Below are positions 7,696 to 16,255 of a stretch of 64,000 bases of DNA, piece by piece. The translations under genes were made by a program, and so were the position numbers. The stretch spans positions 62,001-126,000 of IMG/VR virus record IMGVR_UViG_3300014839_000005. One strand, 5' to 3'. The notes under the pieces are model-generated. The model searched no databases. It was not told where the DNA came from and saw only the letters and a program-made list of their open reading frames with translations. The stretch comes from a virus. Within the stretch, counting starts at the first letter, position 1. Each line of letters opens with the position of its first letter.

Positions 7696-8739
7696 TTGAT
7701 GTCAAAAATACCATTTGAGCGTTTTATCATTACTTTTCTGATTTTGGGAAAAGATGTGGCATTTATTGTGTCTAAACTAAAAGAATTTCATTATCATATT
7801 GATCCAAATGAAGTTAGCGAACTTTTTGAGAATTTAAAACAAACAATATCGCCGAATTTAAAACTTAAACTTGATACGCAAACCCCATGGTCATTATCCG
7901 ATGAACAAGATCAACAATGGCTTAAGCAATTAGGCATATTTGAATATTATGATTATTTAATTAGAAGAACCGCAAACATTACTGGCGACCCGCCTCCTTA
8001 CTTTAAATGGTTTCGAGAAAGTCTTTGGATTCACGCCCATGAAGATGTGATGTCTATTATCAATATTTTTATATTTAATAAAGAACCGCTTGAATCAATA
8101 TCTGATATTATTTCATTCAGATATAAAAAGAAAATTGGTATTGAAGCATTAGAGTGCCATAAAAAAATATATTGGGATTGTGATATTATATCTGCCAAAG
8201 AAGCCTTATATCATTGTATACCATTTCGTAAAAACGCCCTTATTGTCAGAAATATAAAATTTGCCAATATTACAACAATTGTTAAATTAAATGAAGAAGA
8301 AGATGATGGTTCAGATACATCTTTTGTTTTCCATGATAGTAATTACATTAAGTGGAAAATAGGTTATAAAAAACTTACGGTTCCTGGAACTAAAGATTTT
8401 CTCGAACAAGTAAAACAAGATAGTTATTTCAAATACTATGAATCAATGATGATGTCTCAAAGTGTAGAAGTAGAAGAAGAAGCTGGTAATAATGATTTTG
8501 GACCATTTGATAAACGAGTAGTTAAAAGAAGGAATGTTGAAGAACAAAAGGCAAGAGCTGCCAAACACTGGTTAGAATTATATCTTAAGGCCAATGAATC
8601 AATGCCAGAAGGTGAGAAAAAAGGTGAAATAAATTTCTTTGAAAAAATGTCTCAGTTGTCATTGCAATTTGATGACGAAAAAATAATGACAATAGATGAG
8701 CTGCCTGATGTTCTTAAGGATATTAGTGGTGATAGGTAA
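7696..8739 (+). CDS. terminase-adjacent protein, possible small terminase subunit
   Basis: A 347-residue protein ending two bases before the large terminase start. No domain is recognised with confidence. The N-terminal 60 residues are helical (KDVAFIVSKLKEF, DPNEVSELFENLKQ) and could form a helix-turn-helix fold. The middle is mixed and the C-terminal 100 residues are strongly charged with predicted helices. Position immediately upstream of the terminase large subunit is the classic place for a DNA-recognising small subunit, but the length exceeds most small subunits. The assignment is by context only. Confidence 0.6.
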   Translation: MMSKIPFERFIITFLILGKDVAFIVSKLKEFHYHIDPNEVSELFENLKQTISPNLKLKLDTQTPWSLSDEQDQQWLKQLGIFEYYDYLIRRTANITGDPPPYFKWFRESLWIHAHEDVMSIINIFIFNKEPLESISDIISFRYKKKIGIEALECHKKIYWDCDIISAKEALYHCIPFRKNALIVRNIKFANITTIVKLNEEEDDGSDTSFVFHDSNYIKWKIGYKKLTVPGTKDFLEQVKQDSYFKYYESMMMSQSVEVEEEAGNNDFGPFDKRVVKRRNVEEQKARAAKHWLELYLKANESMPEGEKKGEINFFEKMSQLSLQFDDEKIMTIDELPDVLKDISGDR

Positions 8740-8741
8740 AT

Positions 8742-10403
8742 ATGGCATTAACCCCTGTCGATCTTGCTTGTGGTCTATTTTATATCGATGGTGCTCCATT
8801 ACAAATGCCCAAAGAGTCCATGAAGCATTTGTGGCCAATTTATAATAAACCATCCAGTTCTTTACTTCTTAAATTTGGAAGACAAACTCATAAAAGTACC
8901 ACCATCAGCAATCATATAGTTTTACCATGTGCCAAGTATGATAATTATCATGTGCTATATGTAGCTCCCACTGGTAATCAGGTTTCTGTTTTCTCTACTG
9001 ATAAATTAAACTCCAGTCTTCGTGGTTCCCCTGTTATTAAGGCAAATTATTTAAATCCTCAAACTAAAGATCAAGTTTATTATAAAGAATTATGTAATGA
9101 AAGTAAAATCTATTTACGTTCTGCATTCCACTCTGCGGATAGTTCTCGCGGTATATCAGCTGACGAGGTATGTATAGATGAATTACAAGATGTATTATCA
9201 GATCATGTTCCTATTTTACAACAAACAATGTCTCACTCTTTAGCTAAATGGAAAGAGATGTCTAAACGGGTTTCAAATTTACCAAGTCATTTATTTAATC
9301 ATAAAATTTATGCAGGAACTCCTAAGACTGTTGAAAATACTCTTGAGAGATACTGGGCTAATTCAACTCAAAATGAATGGATTATTAAATGTCTTCATTG
9401 TAATAAGTATAATTATATCAATGAATATAACGTAGGAGAAACTTGTTTAATATGCAATAAATGCGATAAACCGATATTTTATGAAGATGGCCAATGGATA
9501 GCGATGAATCCTAAGGGATTTATTGAAGGATATAGATTACCTCAAATAGTTCTTAATTGGATTAATGATAGGACCGATCCTAAAGCTTGGAGAATACAGG
9601 TAATTGAAACAAGGAAGTCATATTCATCCGAAAAATTCTTTAATGAAGTTTTAGCGCTTCCATATGCCAATGCTAAAAACCCATTGAACCCAGATGATAT
9701 TCATAGAGTCTGTAAAGATTATAATATGGTCGATACTCCCGAAAGTTCTAAATATATAGAAAATGCTTCAACAGTTTTTGCAGGTATTGATTGGGGTCAT
9801 GGGGATACAACTACAGGAACATCTTTTTCAATGTTAGCAATTGGTGCATATATACAAAATAGATTTAAACTTTTATTCATAAAAAAATATATTGGCAAAA
9901 TGTCTGACGCTTTATTACAAATAGATGATATGTATGCATTGATAAAAAGATACGGAGTTTCTTTTACAATGGCTGATTGGGGAGATGGTAGAACATCAAA
10001 TGCTGTATTAGTTAAAAAATTAAGTCCTAGAAATTTTGCCGAAGTATACGAACATGGTACTCAAGCTAAAAAAATTAAATGGGATCCAACAAAGGGTATT
10101 TATGTTATTAATAGAACTCAAGTAATGACCGATATGTTTATGGAGATTAAAGAAGATAAAGTTGATTTTTTTAACTATGAACAATTTGATCCTTTTAGAA
10201 TTGATTTTCTCAATATCTATTCTGAATATTCTGAGCAAACAAGAATGACAAGATATGATCATGTTGGAGCTGATGATGCTTTTCACGCTTATATGTTTTG
10301 TCGTTTAGCAGGTATGTTAATTAATGGAGAATTAAATAAGTATCTTGTTGGTGGTGAAAATACGTCTGATAATGACGAAGAAACTGCTATAGCATTACAA
10401 TAG
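8742..10403 (+). CDS. terminase large subunit
   Basis: A 553-residue DNA-packaging motor. The ATPase half carries a variant Walker A (GRQTHKST, 46-53, with His where Gly is usual) and Walker B VCIDE (143-147) followed by LQD. A zinc-finger-like insertion (CLHC...CLICNKC) lies near 215-243. The nuclease half has the first acidic motif in AGIDWGHGD (about 346-354) and the last in GADDAFHAYMF near the C-terminus. The enzyme binds the portal, hydrolyses ATP to pump DNA, and cuts the concatemer. It is followed by a hairpin and a strand switch. Confidence 0.92.
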   Translation: MALTPVDLACGLFYIDGAPLQMPKESMKHLWPIYNKPSSSLLLKFGRQTHKSTTISNHIVLPCAKYDNYHVLYVAPTGNQVSVFSTDKLNSSLRGSPVIKANYLNPQTKDQVYYKELCNESKIYLRSAFHSADSSRGISADEVCIDELQDVLSDHVPILQQTMSHSLAKWKEMSKRVSNLPSHLFNHKIYAGTPKTVENTLERYWANSTQNEWIIKCLHCNKYNYINEYNVGETCLICNKCDKPIFYEDGQWIAMNPKGFIEGYRLPQIVLNWINDRTDPKAWRIQVIETRKSYSSEKFFNEVLALPYANAKNPLNPDDIHRVCKDYNMVDTPESSKYIENASTVFAGIDWGHGDTTTGTSFSMLAIGAYIQNRFKLLFIKKYIGKMSDALLQIDDMYALIKRYGVSFTMADWGDGRTSNAVLVKKLSPRNFAEVYEHGTQAKKIKWDPTKGIYVINRTQVMTDMFMEIKEDKVDFFNYEQFDPFRIDFLNIYSEYSEQTRMTRYDHVGADDAFHAYMFCRLAGMLINGELNKYLVGGENTSDNDEETAIALQ

Positions 10404-10441
10404 CTAAAAAAAAGGACCACCCCTGGTGGAGAGGTGATCCC
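10404..10441. terminator. hairpin terminator between convergent genes
   Basis: GCTAAAAAAAAGG precedes an imperfect hairpin (GGACCACC...GGTGATCC, with inner CCACC-CCT-GGTGG). On the minus strand the stem is followed by U8, a good intrinsic terminator for the small gene at 10483. It also lies directly after the terminase stop. Confidence 0.7.
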
Positions 10442-10482
10442 ATGAGCGCTTCACTCCCGATATTTTGGAAGCCGAGTGTCCT

Positions 10483-10647
10483 TTAGGCCCCTTTGTGCTC
10501 TTCCGCAGCGGGTTCCTGTTTCGCCTGGGCCGGTCTGGCCTGGGCGGTTTTGGGCATGTTTTTCTCGATGGCAATGCCAACGCCAACACCGGCACTGAAG
10601 CATATCGTGCAAAGCACGACGGTTGTAATAACGGGATGTCCGAACAT
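10483..10647 (-). CDS. 54-residue single-span membrane protein
   Basis: A small gene with a good ribosome site (AAGGAG). The N-terminal half is a hydrophobic segment of about 20 residues (ITTVVLCTICFSAGVGVGIA); the C-terminal half is polar and rich in Ala, Gln, Pro and Glu. It lies between a regulatory element (10738-10771) and a terminator, so it is a monocistronic unit. Base composition is clearly richer in GC than its neighbours. Small membrane peptides are often lysis, superinfection or host-inhibition factors; nothing in the sequence decides. Confidence 0.7.
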   Translation of the reverse strand: MFGHPVITTVVLCTICFSAGVGVGIAIEKNMPKTAQARPAQAKQEPAAEEHKGA

Positions 10648-10737
10648 AAATGTGACTCCTTATTTTTGACGTGAAAGTCTTATATGACTGTCCAGCCACC
10701 ACCAGACAGCCACATACTAAGCATTATTGCCCAGTAC

Positions 10738-10771
10738 ATTATAGTTATACCACATAATGGGTAAAAATAAC
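10738..10771 (-). promoter_or_regulatory. 34-bp GTTATT-N16-ATAAC element
   Basis: GTTATT, 16 bases, TATAAC, then a consensus TATAAT on the minus strand, followed by a leader of about 85 bases before the 54-residue membrane protein. It has the same 34-bp geometry as the nine other copies. Confidence 0.75.
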
Positions 10772-10838
10772 AATTGAGCAGGAAAGGGTAAGGAAAGGGT
10801 AGACAACCAAGACCTACCCCTCCCTATTCTCACCCGCC

Positions 10839-10925
10839 TCAGTCTGATTCTGTCAATATATTGATGATTATTAACATAATCAGACTGGCACCGATGATAA
10901 AAAAGCCTCTTATAATCGTTTTCAT
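10839..10925 (-). CDS. 28-residue membrane peptide
   Basis: A very short reading frame with a proper ribosome site (GGAGG, seven bases upstream) just downstream of its own copy of the 34-bp element. The product is one hydrophobic helix (IIRGFFIIGASLIMLIIINI) with a basic N-terminus and an acidic C-terminus (ILTESD). Like the 54-residue gene beside it, it looks like a single-gene unit for a membrane peptide. Being so short, it could also be a chance frame. Confidence 0.5.
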   Translation of the reverse strand: MKTIIRGFFIIGASLIMLIIINILTESD

Positions 10926-10958
10926 AAAATCCTCCATAGACAAGTGATTAAAATGTCC

Positions 10959-10992
10959 TTAATTGTTATACCATATAACCGTTATAAATAAC
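10959..10992 (-). promoter_or_regulatory. 34-bp GTTATT-N16-ATAAC element
   Basis: GTTATT, 16 bases, TATAAC, then a weak AATTAA hexamer on the minus strand, 34 bases upstream of the 28-residue peptide gene. The arms are conserved although the -10 is degenerate. Confidence 0.6.
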
Positions 10993-11018
10993 TTATATTA
11001 TAAAAAAGGGAGGATTTT

Positions 11019-11396
11019 ATGCCATTTAAAAATAAAGCCCAGATGAGAGCTTGTTTTGCGAAGAAAAATGCCGGTACAGCTGGTAGTTGGAACTGTGAAG
11101 AGTGGGCTAAACATACTCCAAATCCAAAATCCCTACCCGAACATTCCAAAAAAGCATTTGATATCAATTTTATACAATCTCCAGAGTTCGTAAAAATAGC
11201 AAAAAAACTATTTAACCCTGATAAAGCTCCACCCGTACCAGAAGTAGAGTTGGAATCAAGACAGACTGCTCCATTAGTCCAGGATGTTATATCTAAAAGA
11301 GTGGCTAAAAGAGAAAAAGCATCAAAAATGCCTATGCAAAAACAGGCGTCAATGGGTTGGGAATTGGGTGTTACTATTGTTAATTGGGCAAAATAA
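11019..11396 (+). CDS. small phage protein with PFKNKAQ-type N-terminus
   Basis: A 125-residue protein with AGGGAGG upstream. Residues 1-42 follow a pattern seen in many phage structural-region proteins (PFKNKAQMRACFAKK...WNCEEWAKHTP). A weak form of the recurring helix follows (KAFDINFIQSPEFVKIAKKL, about 46-65). The rest is Pro/Lys-rich and contains KQASMGW near the end. Function unknown; the recurring K-hydrophobic-A motifs link it to the head module. Confidence 0.65.
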   Translation: MPFKNKAQMRACFAKKNAGTAGSWNCEEWAKHTPNPKSLPEHSKKAFDINFIQSPEFVKIAKKLFNPDKAPPVPEVELESRQTAPLVQDVISKRVAKREKASKMPMQKQASMGWELGVTIVNWAK

Positions 11397-11793
11397 GACC
11401 TGATGGTGTAGTTTTGTGTGTTTGCTGATATGCAGGTCTATTTATATCAAGTTTTGATTGAATTATCATACTATCTTCACCTTTATGCGCTAATCCGGCA
11501 TCATTAACGATCTCTTGAACTGTTTTTTCAAACAGTTCTTCGTATTTTTCAACTGACATTTGTATCATTTCAAGAGAAGCTTTTCTGAACTCACTAATGA
11601 GATTGCGTTTTATCTCGACCAAGGCGTCATATGGAAGGCGATCAGGAGTTTTGCTTTTTTTAATAGCTATTTCGAACATTTTTGCAACATAAATTTTAAA
11701 AATATCTTCCAAAAGCTCTTTTTTGTTGAGTTTTGGATCAGCATTGTTGATAGAATTTTCAAGATCTGTTTGGAAATTGTATTCTGTTGACAT
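11380..11793 (-). CDS. helical protein of unknown function
   Basis: A 137-residue protein on the opposite strand, overlapping the end of the previous gene by 17 bases. It is almost entirely helical and charged (LNKKELLEDIFKIYVAKMFEIAIKKS; EKYEELFEKTVQEIV). It has its own sigma70-like promoter at 11823-11851. Without similarity to a family I recognise, no function is proposed. Confidence 0.65.
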   Translation of the reverse strand: MSTEYNFQTDLENSINNADPKLNKKELLEDIFKIYVAKMFEIAIKKSKTPDRLPYDALVEIKRNLISEFRKASLEMIQMSVEKYEELFEKTVQEIVNDAGLAHKGEDSMIIQSKLDINRPAYQQTHKTTPSGLILPN

Positions 11794-11822
11794 TGAGCCA
11801 CCCCTGGTTAATGTGTATTAAT

Positions 11823-11851
11823 AATATAGCATATAAGATTTTGTCTTTCAA
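11823..11851 (-). promoter_or_regulatory. sigma70-like promoter, minus strand
   Basis: TTGAAA, a 17-base spacer and TATATT on the minus strand, 30 bases upstream of the gene at 11380-11793. Confidence 0.65.
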
Positions 11852-11859
11852 CTAATTAT

Positions 11860-11888
11860 TTGATAAAAAACATCATTTTAATTATATT
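11860..11888 (+). promoter_or_regulatory. sigma70-like promoter, plus strand
   Basis: TTGATA, a 17-base spacer and TATATT on the plus strand, about 50 bases upstream of the head gene cluster starting at 11940. It forms a divergent pair with the promoter at 11823. Confidence 0.6.
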
Positions 11889-11939
11889 CTAAATAGGTCT
11901 TCCTTATTTAATTAAAACATATTATAATTTATATATATT

Positions 11940-12131
11940 ATGATACAAAAATTCCTACCTTACTTTAAGCAAGAAATCATAAAAATCGCAATGAGTCCTA
12001 GCGTTGTAAAGCCATCTCTTAATGCTATATTAAGAAAACCTGGTTTAAAAGGTGTTTCAATTGGTGGAAAAATAAGAAATTCTATAGTAAATCGAATTAG
12101 TAAAGTTGAAGCTCCTGTAGGCGTTGTGTAA
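11940..12131 (+). CDS. short KIA-helix protein
   Basis: A 63-residue basic protein with the recurring helix at its N-terminus (YFKQEIIKIAMSP, residues 8-20), followed by a Gly/Lys-rich tail. It is the first gene of the long plus-strand head module. No other domain is visible, and no strong ribosome site precedes it. Confidence 0.55.
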   Translation: MIQKFLPYFKQEIIKIAMSPSVVKPSLNAILRKPGLKGVSIGGKIRNSIVNRISKVEAPVGVV

Positions 12132-12145
12132 ATAAAAGGAAAAAT

Positions 12146-12835
12146 ATGCATATTAAAATAGCTTCATTACAATCATTCAATACTGAGATGATTAAAATAG
12201 CGCTTCCAGTCCCCGCTCCTGCAGAACATGCAGTAGCTTCAATGATATCTCCTATAGCACATACCCTTGCTGGAAAAAGTAGTTATATGGGAGCACCATC
12301 AATTCAGGGTGGAGTGATGAGGGGGCTTTCAAAATTTCAAAAAGGCGCTGAAAATGTATTTTTTGGCAAAAATCCAGTAATGAGGCCTGGAACGCAAAAA
12401 CCCCTTATGAATCTTAAAACAGGACAACCACTTTTAGAACCAACTATTGAAAGAAAATCTATCGGGAAAACAGGTTGGGCTGCCGACTCTCAAAAAGTAC
12501 TTAATGCTGAGAAAGATACTCCACTAAAACCAGGAGTTAAAAGAATTGAGGCATCAAAACGTGCTGCTACTCCAATTACAGATCCAAATACTGGTCATCC
12601 TATAGCGACCCCACAAAAAGGACAAGTAGTGATGAGTCCCAATTCTGGAAAGCCACAATATCGTCAAGGATGGCGCACTGCCGGTAATGTAGCTAAAGGC
12701 GCGGCAGGTGGAGTGGCGTTAGGCGCAGGAATTCTTGGAGCTGGAACTGTTTGGGGAGGACTCACAATGGATCCTGCGATGAATGCATCATTTTCTGGAG
12801 AGGGCCCCTCTTCTCAAGGGCCTATGTTTGGATAA
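12146..12835 (+). CDS. KIA-helix protein with glycine-rich C-terminus
   Basis: A 229-residue protein with AAAGG upstream. The recurring helix (SFNTEMIKIALPV) is at residues 10-22. The middle is rich in Pro, Lys and Thr with degenerate repeats of the form NP-x(0,2)-G-x-(P/Q), resembling an extended, unstructured chain. The end has a glycine-zipper hydrophobic segment (GGVALGAGILGAGTVWGG). Probably a virion protein; function unknown. Confidence 0.65.
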   Translation: MHIKIASLQSFNTEMIKIALPVPAPAEHAVASMISPIAHTLAGKSSYMGAPSIQGGVMRGLSKFQKGAENVFFGKNPVMRPGTQKPLMNLKTGQPLLEPTIERKSIGKTGWAADSQKVLNAEKDTPLKPGVKRIEASKRAATPITDPNTGHPIATPQKGQVVMSPNSGKPQYRQGWRTAGNVAKGAAGGVALGAGILGAGTVWGGLTMDPAMNASFSGEGPSSQGPMFG

Positions 12836-12838
12836 TAA

Positions 12839-13828
12839 ATGTCTGATTTAGCAGATAAAATTAAAGAAGCTGCACATTTGGTATCCGAAGATTACCTGCT
12901 TAATCATATTAGTATGAATGATTCTATTTTTTTAAGATCAAGTAATGAAGGTTTTAATTCTGAAATAGTAAAAAGAATATGTGAATTAGCAAATCAAAAT
13001 GTTTATCTTTCATTGTTTAATGATCCTTCTATCAATAAAGCTAACATTCAATTTGAATTAGCAGATTATAGTCAAATATCAGATAAACTTCAAAAAAGTG
13101 AGAATGACATGAAAGAATATAAGCTTGTTCCGAAAGGATTCAAAACGCAGTTAGCTTTTGATAGAGCTAAAAAAGAAGCGCTGAGTCAAGTTGACTTTCA
13201 GCAAAAGAAATTAGCATCACTAGATGAGTTGCAATATGGAAAACATAAATTTGAGGCTTTATTAAATAGTCTTGAAACTATCAAAGTCGCCTCTGAAGAT
13301 GATGCTAAAGAGGCCTTTGGAAGATTATTTAATGATTCTAAACTTCTTGTTGCTCAAGGTGACTCAATTGCTGATATGGCTAAGATAGCTATGCGGCATG
13401 TAAAAGATTCTGGTTTTGAAATGATTAAAATCGCAAGAGCTTATGATCTTATTTCAACTGAATTAAAAAATAATGGATATACTGTAAATGAAGAATTAAC
13501 TAAAATGTCATCTCTTGCAATTAATAAAGAGTCTAAACTTTTAGAACCATCAATGGATTATATAGTTGGTATTGAAAAAGTTGCTGCATTACACGAGATG
13601 TGTAAAAATGTTAAAGCAACAATTGACATGTTTGATCAAGCAATTGAAAAAACTGCAGCAATTCCTAAAGTTGTTACAAAATTGCCTCAGCAAATTAAAG
13701 ATTATGGTAAATATATTGTAACTCATAAAAAAGATATTCTTACTAATCAGGGAATTGGACTTGGGCTTGATGTAGCAGCTGGTGGCCTTGCTGGTCATGC
13801 AGCCGCTCAGCATCACAATAAGAAATAG
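12839..13828 (+). CDS. helical head-region protein with many K-x-A motifs
   Basis: A 329-residue, nearly all-helical protein starting three bases after the previous stop. It is punctuated by short motifs of the form K-(I/V/L/T/M)-(A/S): KLAS, KVAS, KIAM, KIAR, KMSS, KVAA, KTAA. The C-terminus ends in a glycine-rich hydrophobic segment. Such regularly spaced motifs could be cleavage sites for the maturation protease encoded at 16546, as internal core proteins of large myoviruses are processed. That is an inference. Confidence 0.65.
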   Translation: MSDLADKIKEAAHLVSEDYLLNHISMNDSIFLRSSNEGFNSEIVKRICELANQNVYLSLFNDPSINKANIQFELADYSQISDKLQKSENDMKEYKLVPKGFKTQLAFDRAKKEALSQVDFQQKKLASLDELQYGKHKFEALLNSLETIKVASEDDAKEAFGRLFNDSKLLVAQGDSIADMAKIAMRHVKDSGFEMIKIARAYDLISTELKNNGYTVNEELTKMSSLAINKESKLLEPSMDYIVGIEKVAALHEMCKNVKATIDMFDQAIEKTAAIPKVVTKLPQQIKDYGKYIVTHKKDILTNQGIGLGLDVAAGGLAGHAAAQHHNKK

Positions 13829-13836
13829 CAATTCTA

Positions 13837-14532
13837 ATGAATATCGCTCATATATTAACAAAACCATTATTAGCAATTACTCCTGATAAAGAAATAGGAT
13901 ATGGTCCATGGCATCAATTAGGTCTTGGAGCGTTTTTGGGAGGTGCTCCTGTTGGAGCTGCTGCATTAATGAAAAGGCCTTTAAAATCAGCTATCCCTAC
14001 ATCTATAGCTGGGTTAGCACTTGGGATTAGTGCATTGCCACTGCACAATGCTCTTGTAAAATATAAACAGGAACAAAAATTAAAAGAATTTGAAAATGAA
14101 TTAACGCAGCATTTCTTCCCAGAATCAGATCCTGGAATTCATGTAAAAAATATTTTTCATACAATGTCTAATATTAAAGCTTCTATACCAAAAGGTTTTT
14201 CAAAAGAAGCAAAGTTAATAAATAAAGTTTTAGACAAAGCTACTGAATTTGCTGGAAAAAGTACTTGGAGCGGCGCTAAAGCAATAACAAGATCACTTTT
14301 TCCTTTAGAAAAAAACGCTCCTCTTGGAGAAAAGATATTAGGTGGAGCAGTAAAGGGAACAGCAATTGGTGCGGCAGGATATGGAACATATAAAGGTATA
14401 GATTATCTTAAGAAAAAACAACCATATAATTATACTACCATGTTAAGAAATAATATTTTACATGGAAAAATTCAACCATCTGAATTAAATAGCAATGAAT
14501 TACAAGAAGTAAAAAGATTAGGTATGAAATGA
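13837..14532 (+). CDS. glycine-rich, membrane-prone head-region protein
   Basis: A 231-residue protein with three hydrophobic Gly/Ala segments: about residues 27-45 (LGLGAFLGGAPVGAAALM), 52-68, and 169-186 (GGAVKGTAIGAAGYGTYKG). Charged helices separate them. It overlaps the next gene by four bases (ATGA). No catalytic residues are recognised. Similar proteins here combine glycine zippers with KIA motifs, suggesting packaged proteins that act at membranes during DNA entry. This is speculative. Confidence 0.6.
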   Translation: MNIAHILTKPLLAITPDKEIGYGPWHQLGLGAFLGGAPVGAAALMKRPLKSAIPTSIAGLALGISALPLHNALVKYKQEQKLKEFENELTQHFFPESDPGIHVKNIFHTMSNIKASIPKGFSKEAKLINKVLDKATEFAGKSTWSGAKAITRSLFPLEKNAPLGEKILGGAVKGTAIGAAGYGTYKGIDYLKKKQPYNYTTMLRNNILHGKIQPSELNSNELQEVKRLGMK

Positions 14533-14783
14533 ATATTCAAGATATTAAATCATTTTCAAATGAATTAAGAAAAATAGCTGGTATTGGTAAAATTATTGGA
14601 GGAGTAATAGGAGGGGGTTTTGCCGGCTTATCTGTATTAGGCGCTCATAATGCCGGTAAACAAAGTGCTATGAAATTGGGAAGAGGAAATGCCCCATTAC
14701 CAATTCAACCTTCTCAAAATATTTTACGAAAAAATCCTTTAGATAAAGGTATAGGAACAAGTGAAAATATTGGCAGTTTTTAG
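14529..14783 (+). CDS. small KIA-helix glycine-zipper protein
   Basis: An 84-residue protein. The recurring helix (DIKSFSNELRKIAGIG, 5-20) runs straight into a glycine zipper (GKIIGGVIGGGFAGLSVLGA), then a polar tail. It overlaps the previous stop codon by four bases. It is the most compact example of the tag-plus-zipper architecture. Confidence 0.65.
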   Translation: MNIQDIKSFSNELRKIAGIGKIIGGVIGGGFAGLSVLGAHNAGKQSAMKLGRGNAPLPIQPSQNILRKNPLDKGIGTSENIGSF

Positions 14784-14803
14784 ATATATTAAAAGGAGTA
14801 TTT

Positions 14804-15412
14804 ATGTTAATTAAAGAAGCTGTACAAAGTTTATATGATAAGAAACAAATTACAGAGCAGGAGTATAAACTTTTAAATGACAATCTTCCAGAATTAGAAA
14901 AAACAGCCGGTGTGACAATTCATATTCCTGATGCCGAAGCACTACTAGGTGGACTAATAGATGCGGATGGTAGTGCCCCACATCTTATGAAAAGTATTTG
15001 GGAAATTGCTAAACAAATTGCCGCTGGTGGCGCTGTAGCTACTGGTGGAGTTCTTGCTGGAGTAGAATTAGATAAGTATCTTAAATCAAAGCGTGATATT
15101 GAGAATTCTTATAATACTATGAATGAAAAAGTTCCAGCTCTTACTGAATATCCTCAGGATAAAATTAAAGATTATTTTGAAGTTATTAAAACATTTTCTC
15201 CACGATCAGCTTCTAATCCTTTAGTTGCCGGTGCTCTTGTTCACAAAATGCTGGAATTTGGTGGAGTAGATCATAAACTTGTTCAAGATCTTGCCAGGAT
15301 GGAAATGCCACAACAAAGTCTTGTATATGAATATGCAAAATCTGGTCTTGGCGGATTAGCACAACCTCCAAAGTTTGATAAATATGAACATGACCAGTCC
15401 TGGAATGATTAA
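14804..15412 (+). CDS. head-region protein of unknown function
   Basis: A 202-residue protein with AAAAGGAG upstream. An N-terminal helical segment ends in LEKTAG (about residue 34). A Gly/Ala-rich hydrophobic stretch (IAAGGAVATGGVLAGVELD, about 70-88) follows, then a helical domain. The text GGLIDADG near residue 50 is a chance resemblance to a homing endonuclease motif and has no second copy or fitting context. Confidence 0.6.
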   Translation: MLIKEAVQSLYDKKQITEQEYKLLNDNLPELEKTAGVTIHIPDAEALLGGLIDADGSAPHLMKSIWEIAKQIAAGGAVATGGVLAGVELDKYLKSKRDIENSYNTMNEKVPALTEYPQDKIKDYFEVIKTFSPRSASNPLVAGALVHKMLEFGGVDHKLVQDLARMEMPQQSLVYEYAKSGLGGLAQPPKFDKYEHDQSWND

Positions 15413-15743
15413 AACAACTTATAAAGCATTTAAAGAAGAACTTTTCCTTGAGAAAAATGCTGATGCATTTAATCTTATTGGGAAACTAGTGTCAAAGGGA
15501 GCAAAGGCTGCATGGGAACACCCTAAAACAACGCTAGGTATTATTGGTGGAACTGTTGCGGCTGATATGATTGGAAGATCTTTATTTCCAGCTTTAGTTG
15601 TCGCCAATCAAGCCGATCAAACAGTACATCTTGATAGCCAAAATTCTTTATTGAATGATATACTTATGCAGGAACGAATAAGAAATATAAAACCTAGACC
15701 TGTTACTCCAATGTACAGGCCAATACAACGTCCTTTAGTTTAA
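15405..15743 (+). CDS. head-region protein with divergent KIA helix
   Basis: A 112-residue protein. The start at 15405 overlaps the previous stop and places the helix YKAFKEELFLEKNA at residues 5-18; an in-frame ATG at 15375 is possible but deeper inside the upstream gene. A hydrophobic glycine-containing stretch (TLGIIGGTVAADMIG) follows, then a Pro/Arg-rich tail. Unknown function. Confidence 0.55.
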   Translation: MIKTTYKAFKEELFLEKNADAFNLIGKLVSKGAKAAWEHPKTTLGIIGGTVAADMIGRSLFPALVVANQADQTVHLDSQNSLLNDILMQERIRNIKPRPVTPMYRPIQRPLV

Positions 15744-15760
15744 TTAATTAAGGAGCAAAT

Positions 15761-16255
15761 ATGCCATTACCATTATCTCAAATCGGCGGAGCTGTTAAAA
15801 GTTTTGTAAAACCAATTGGTCAAGCTTTTCAGGGATTGGGTGGAGGACAGAAAGCAGCTATTGGTTTAACTGGCGGACTTCTTGCTGGAAAAGCTTTAAG
15901 CGGGGGGCAAAGAAATACTACTATTAACAAATTATCATTTGATGAAATTTCTGAGAATGCATTTAAAGATGAACTTCAGAAAATAGCTAAGAAAACTCAT
16001 CCAGTTTCTAAGAGCCAAGAACGTTGGGCTTTTGCCGCTGAAGAACGCGGGGAACTTCCTAAAGGGAAAGCAGAAAAATGGGCAAAGAGAGCAAAGGGTA
16101 AACATCTGCCCGAAAAAACCGCGTCTGATGAAATTACTGATAAAGCTTTCATTGAAGAGTTAAATAAATTGGCATCTGAAAAAGGGTTGAAAAAGCTTAT
16201 TAAAAAAATTCATAAAACACATCCAGAAGCTTTTGCAGGAATTGGTGCAAAATGA
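15761..16255 (+). CDS. protein with two KIA helices flanking a basic repeat domain
   Basis: A 164-residue protein with AAGGAG upstream. It has a glycine-rich N-terminus (about 25-50), one helix copy at about 62-76 (ISENAFKDELQKIAK) and a second at about 124-138 (ITDKAFIEELNKLAS). Between them is a basic segment, SKSQERWAFAAEERGELPKG...AKRAKGKHLPEK. It resembles short phage domains of the DUF3008 type that start with SKAQ(Q/R)RF. Having the tag twice makes this the best protein for testing whether the tag is removed or retained. Confidence 0.65.
   Translation: MPLPLSQIGGAVKSFVKPIGQAFQGLGGGQKAAIGLTGGLLAGKALSGGQRNTTINKLSFDEISENAFKDELQKIAKKTHPVSKSQERWAFAAEERGELPKGKAEKWAKRAKGKHLPEKTASDEITDKAFIEELNKLASEKGLKKLIKKIHKTHPEAFAGIGAK

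Noticed and set aside
14804-15412. GGLIDADG text suggesting a homing endonuclease
   Set aside because: Only a chance match; no second motif, no fitting fold, and the gene belongs to the head module by context and composition.
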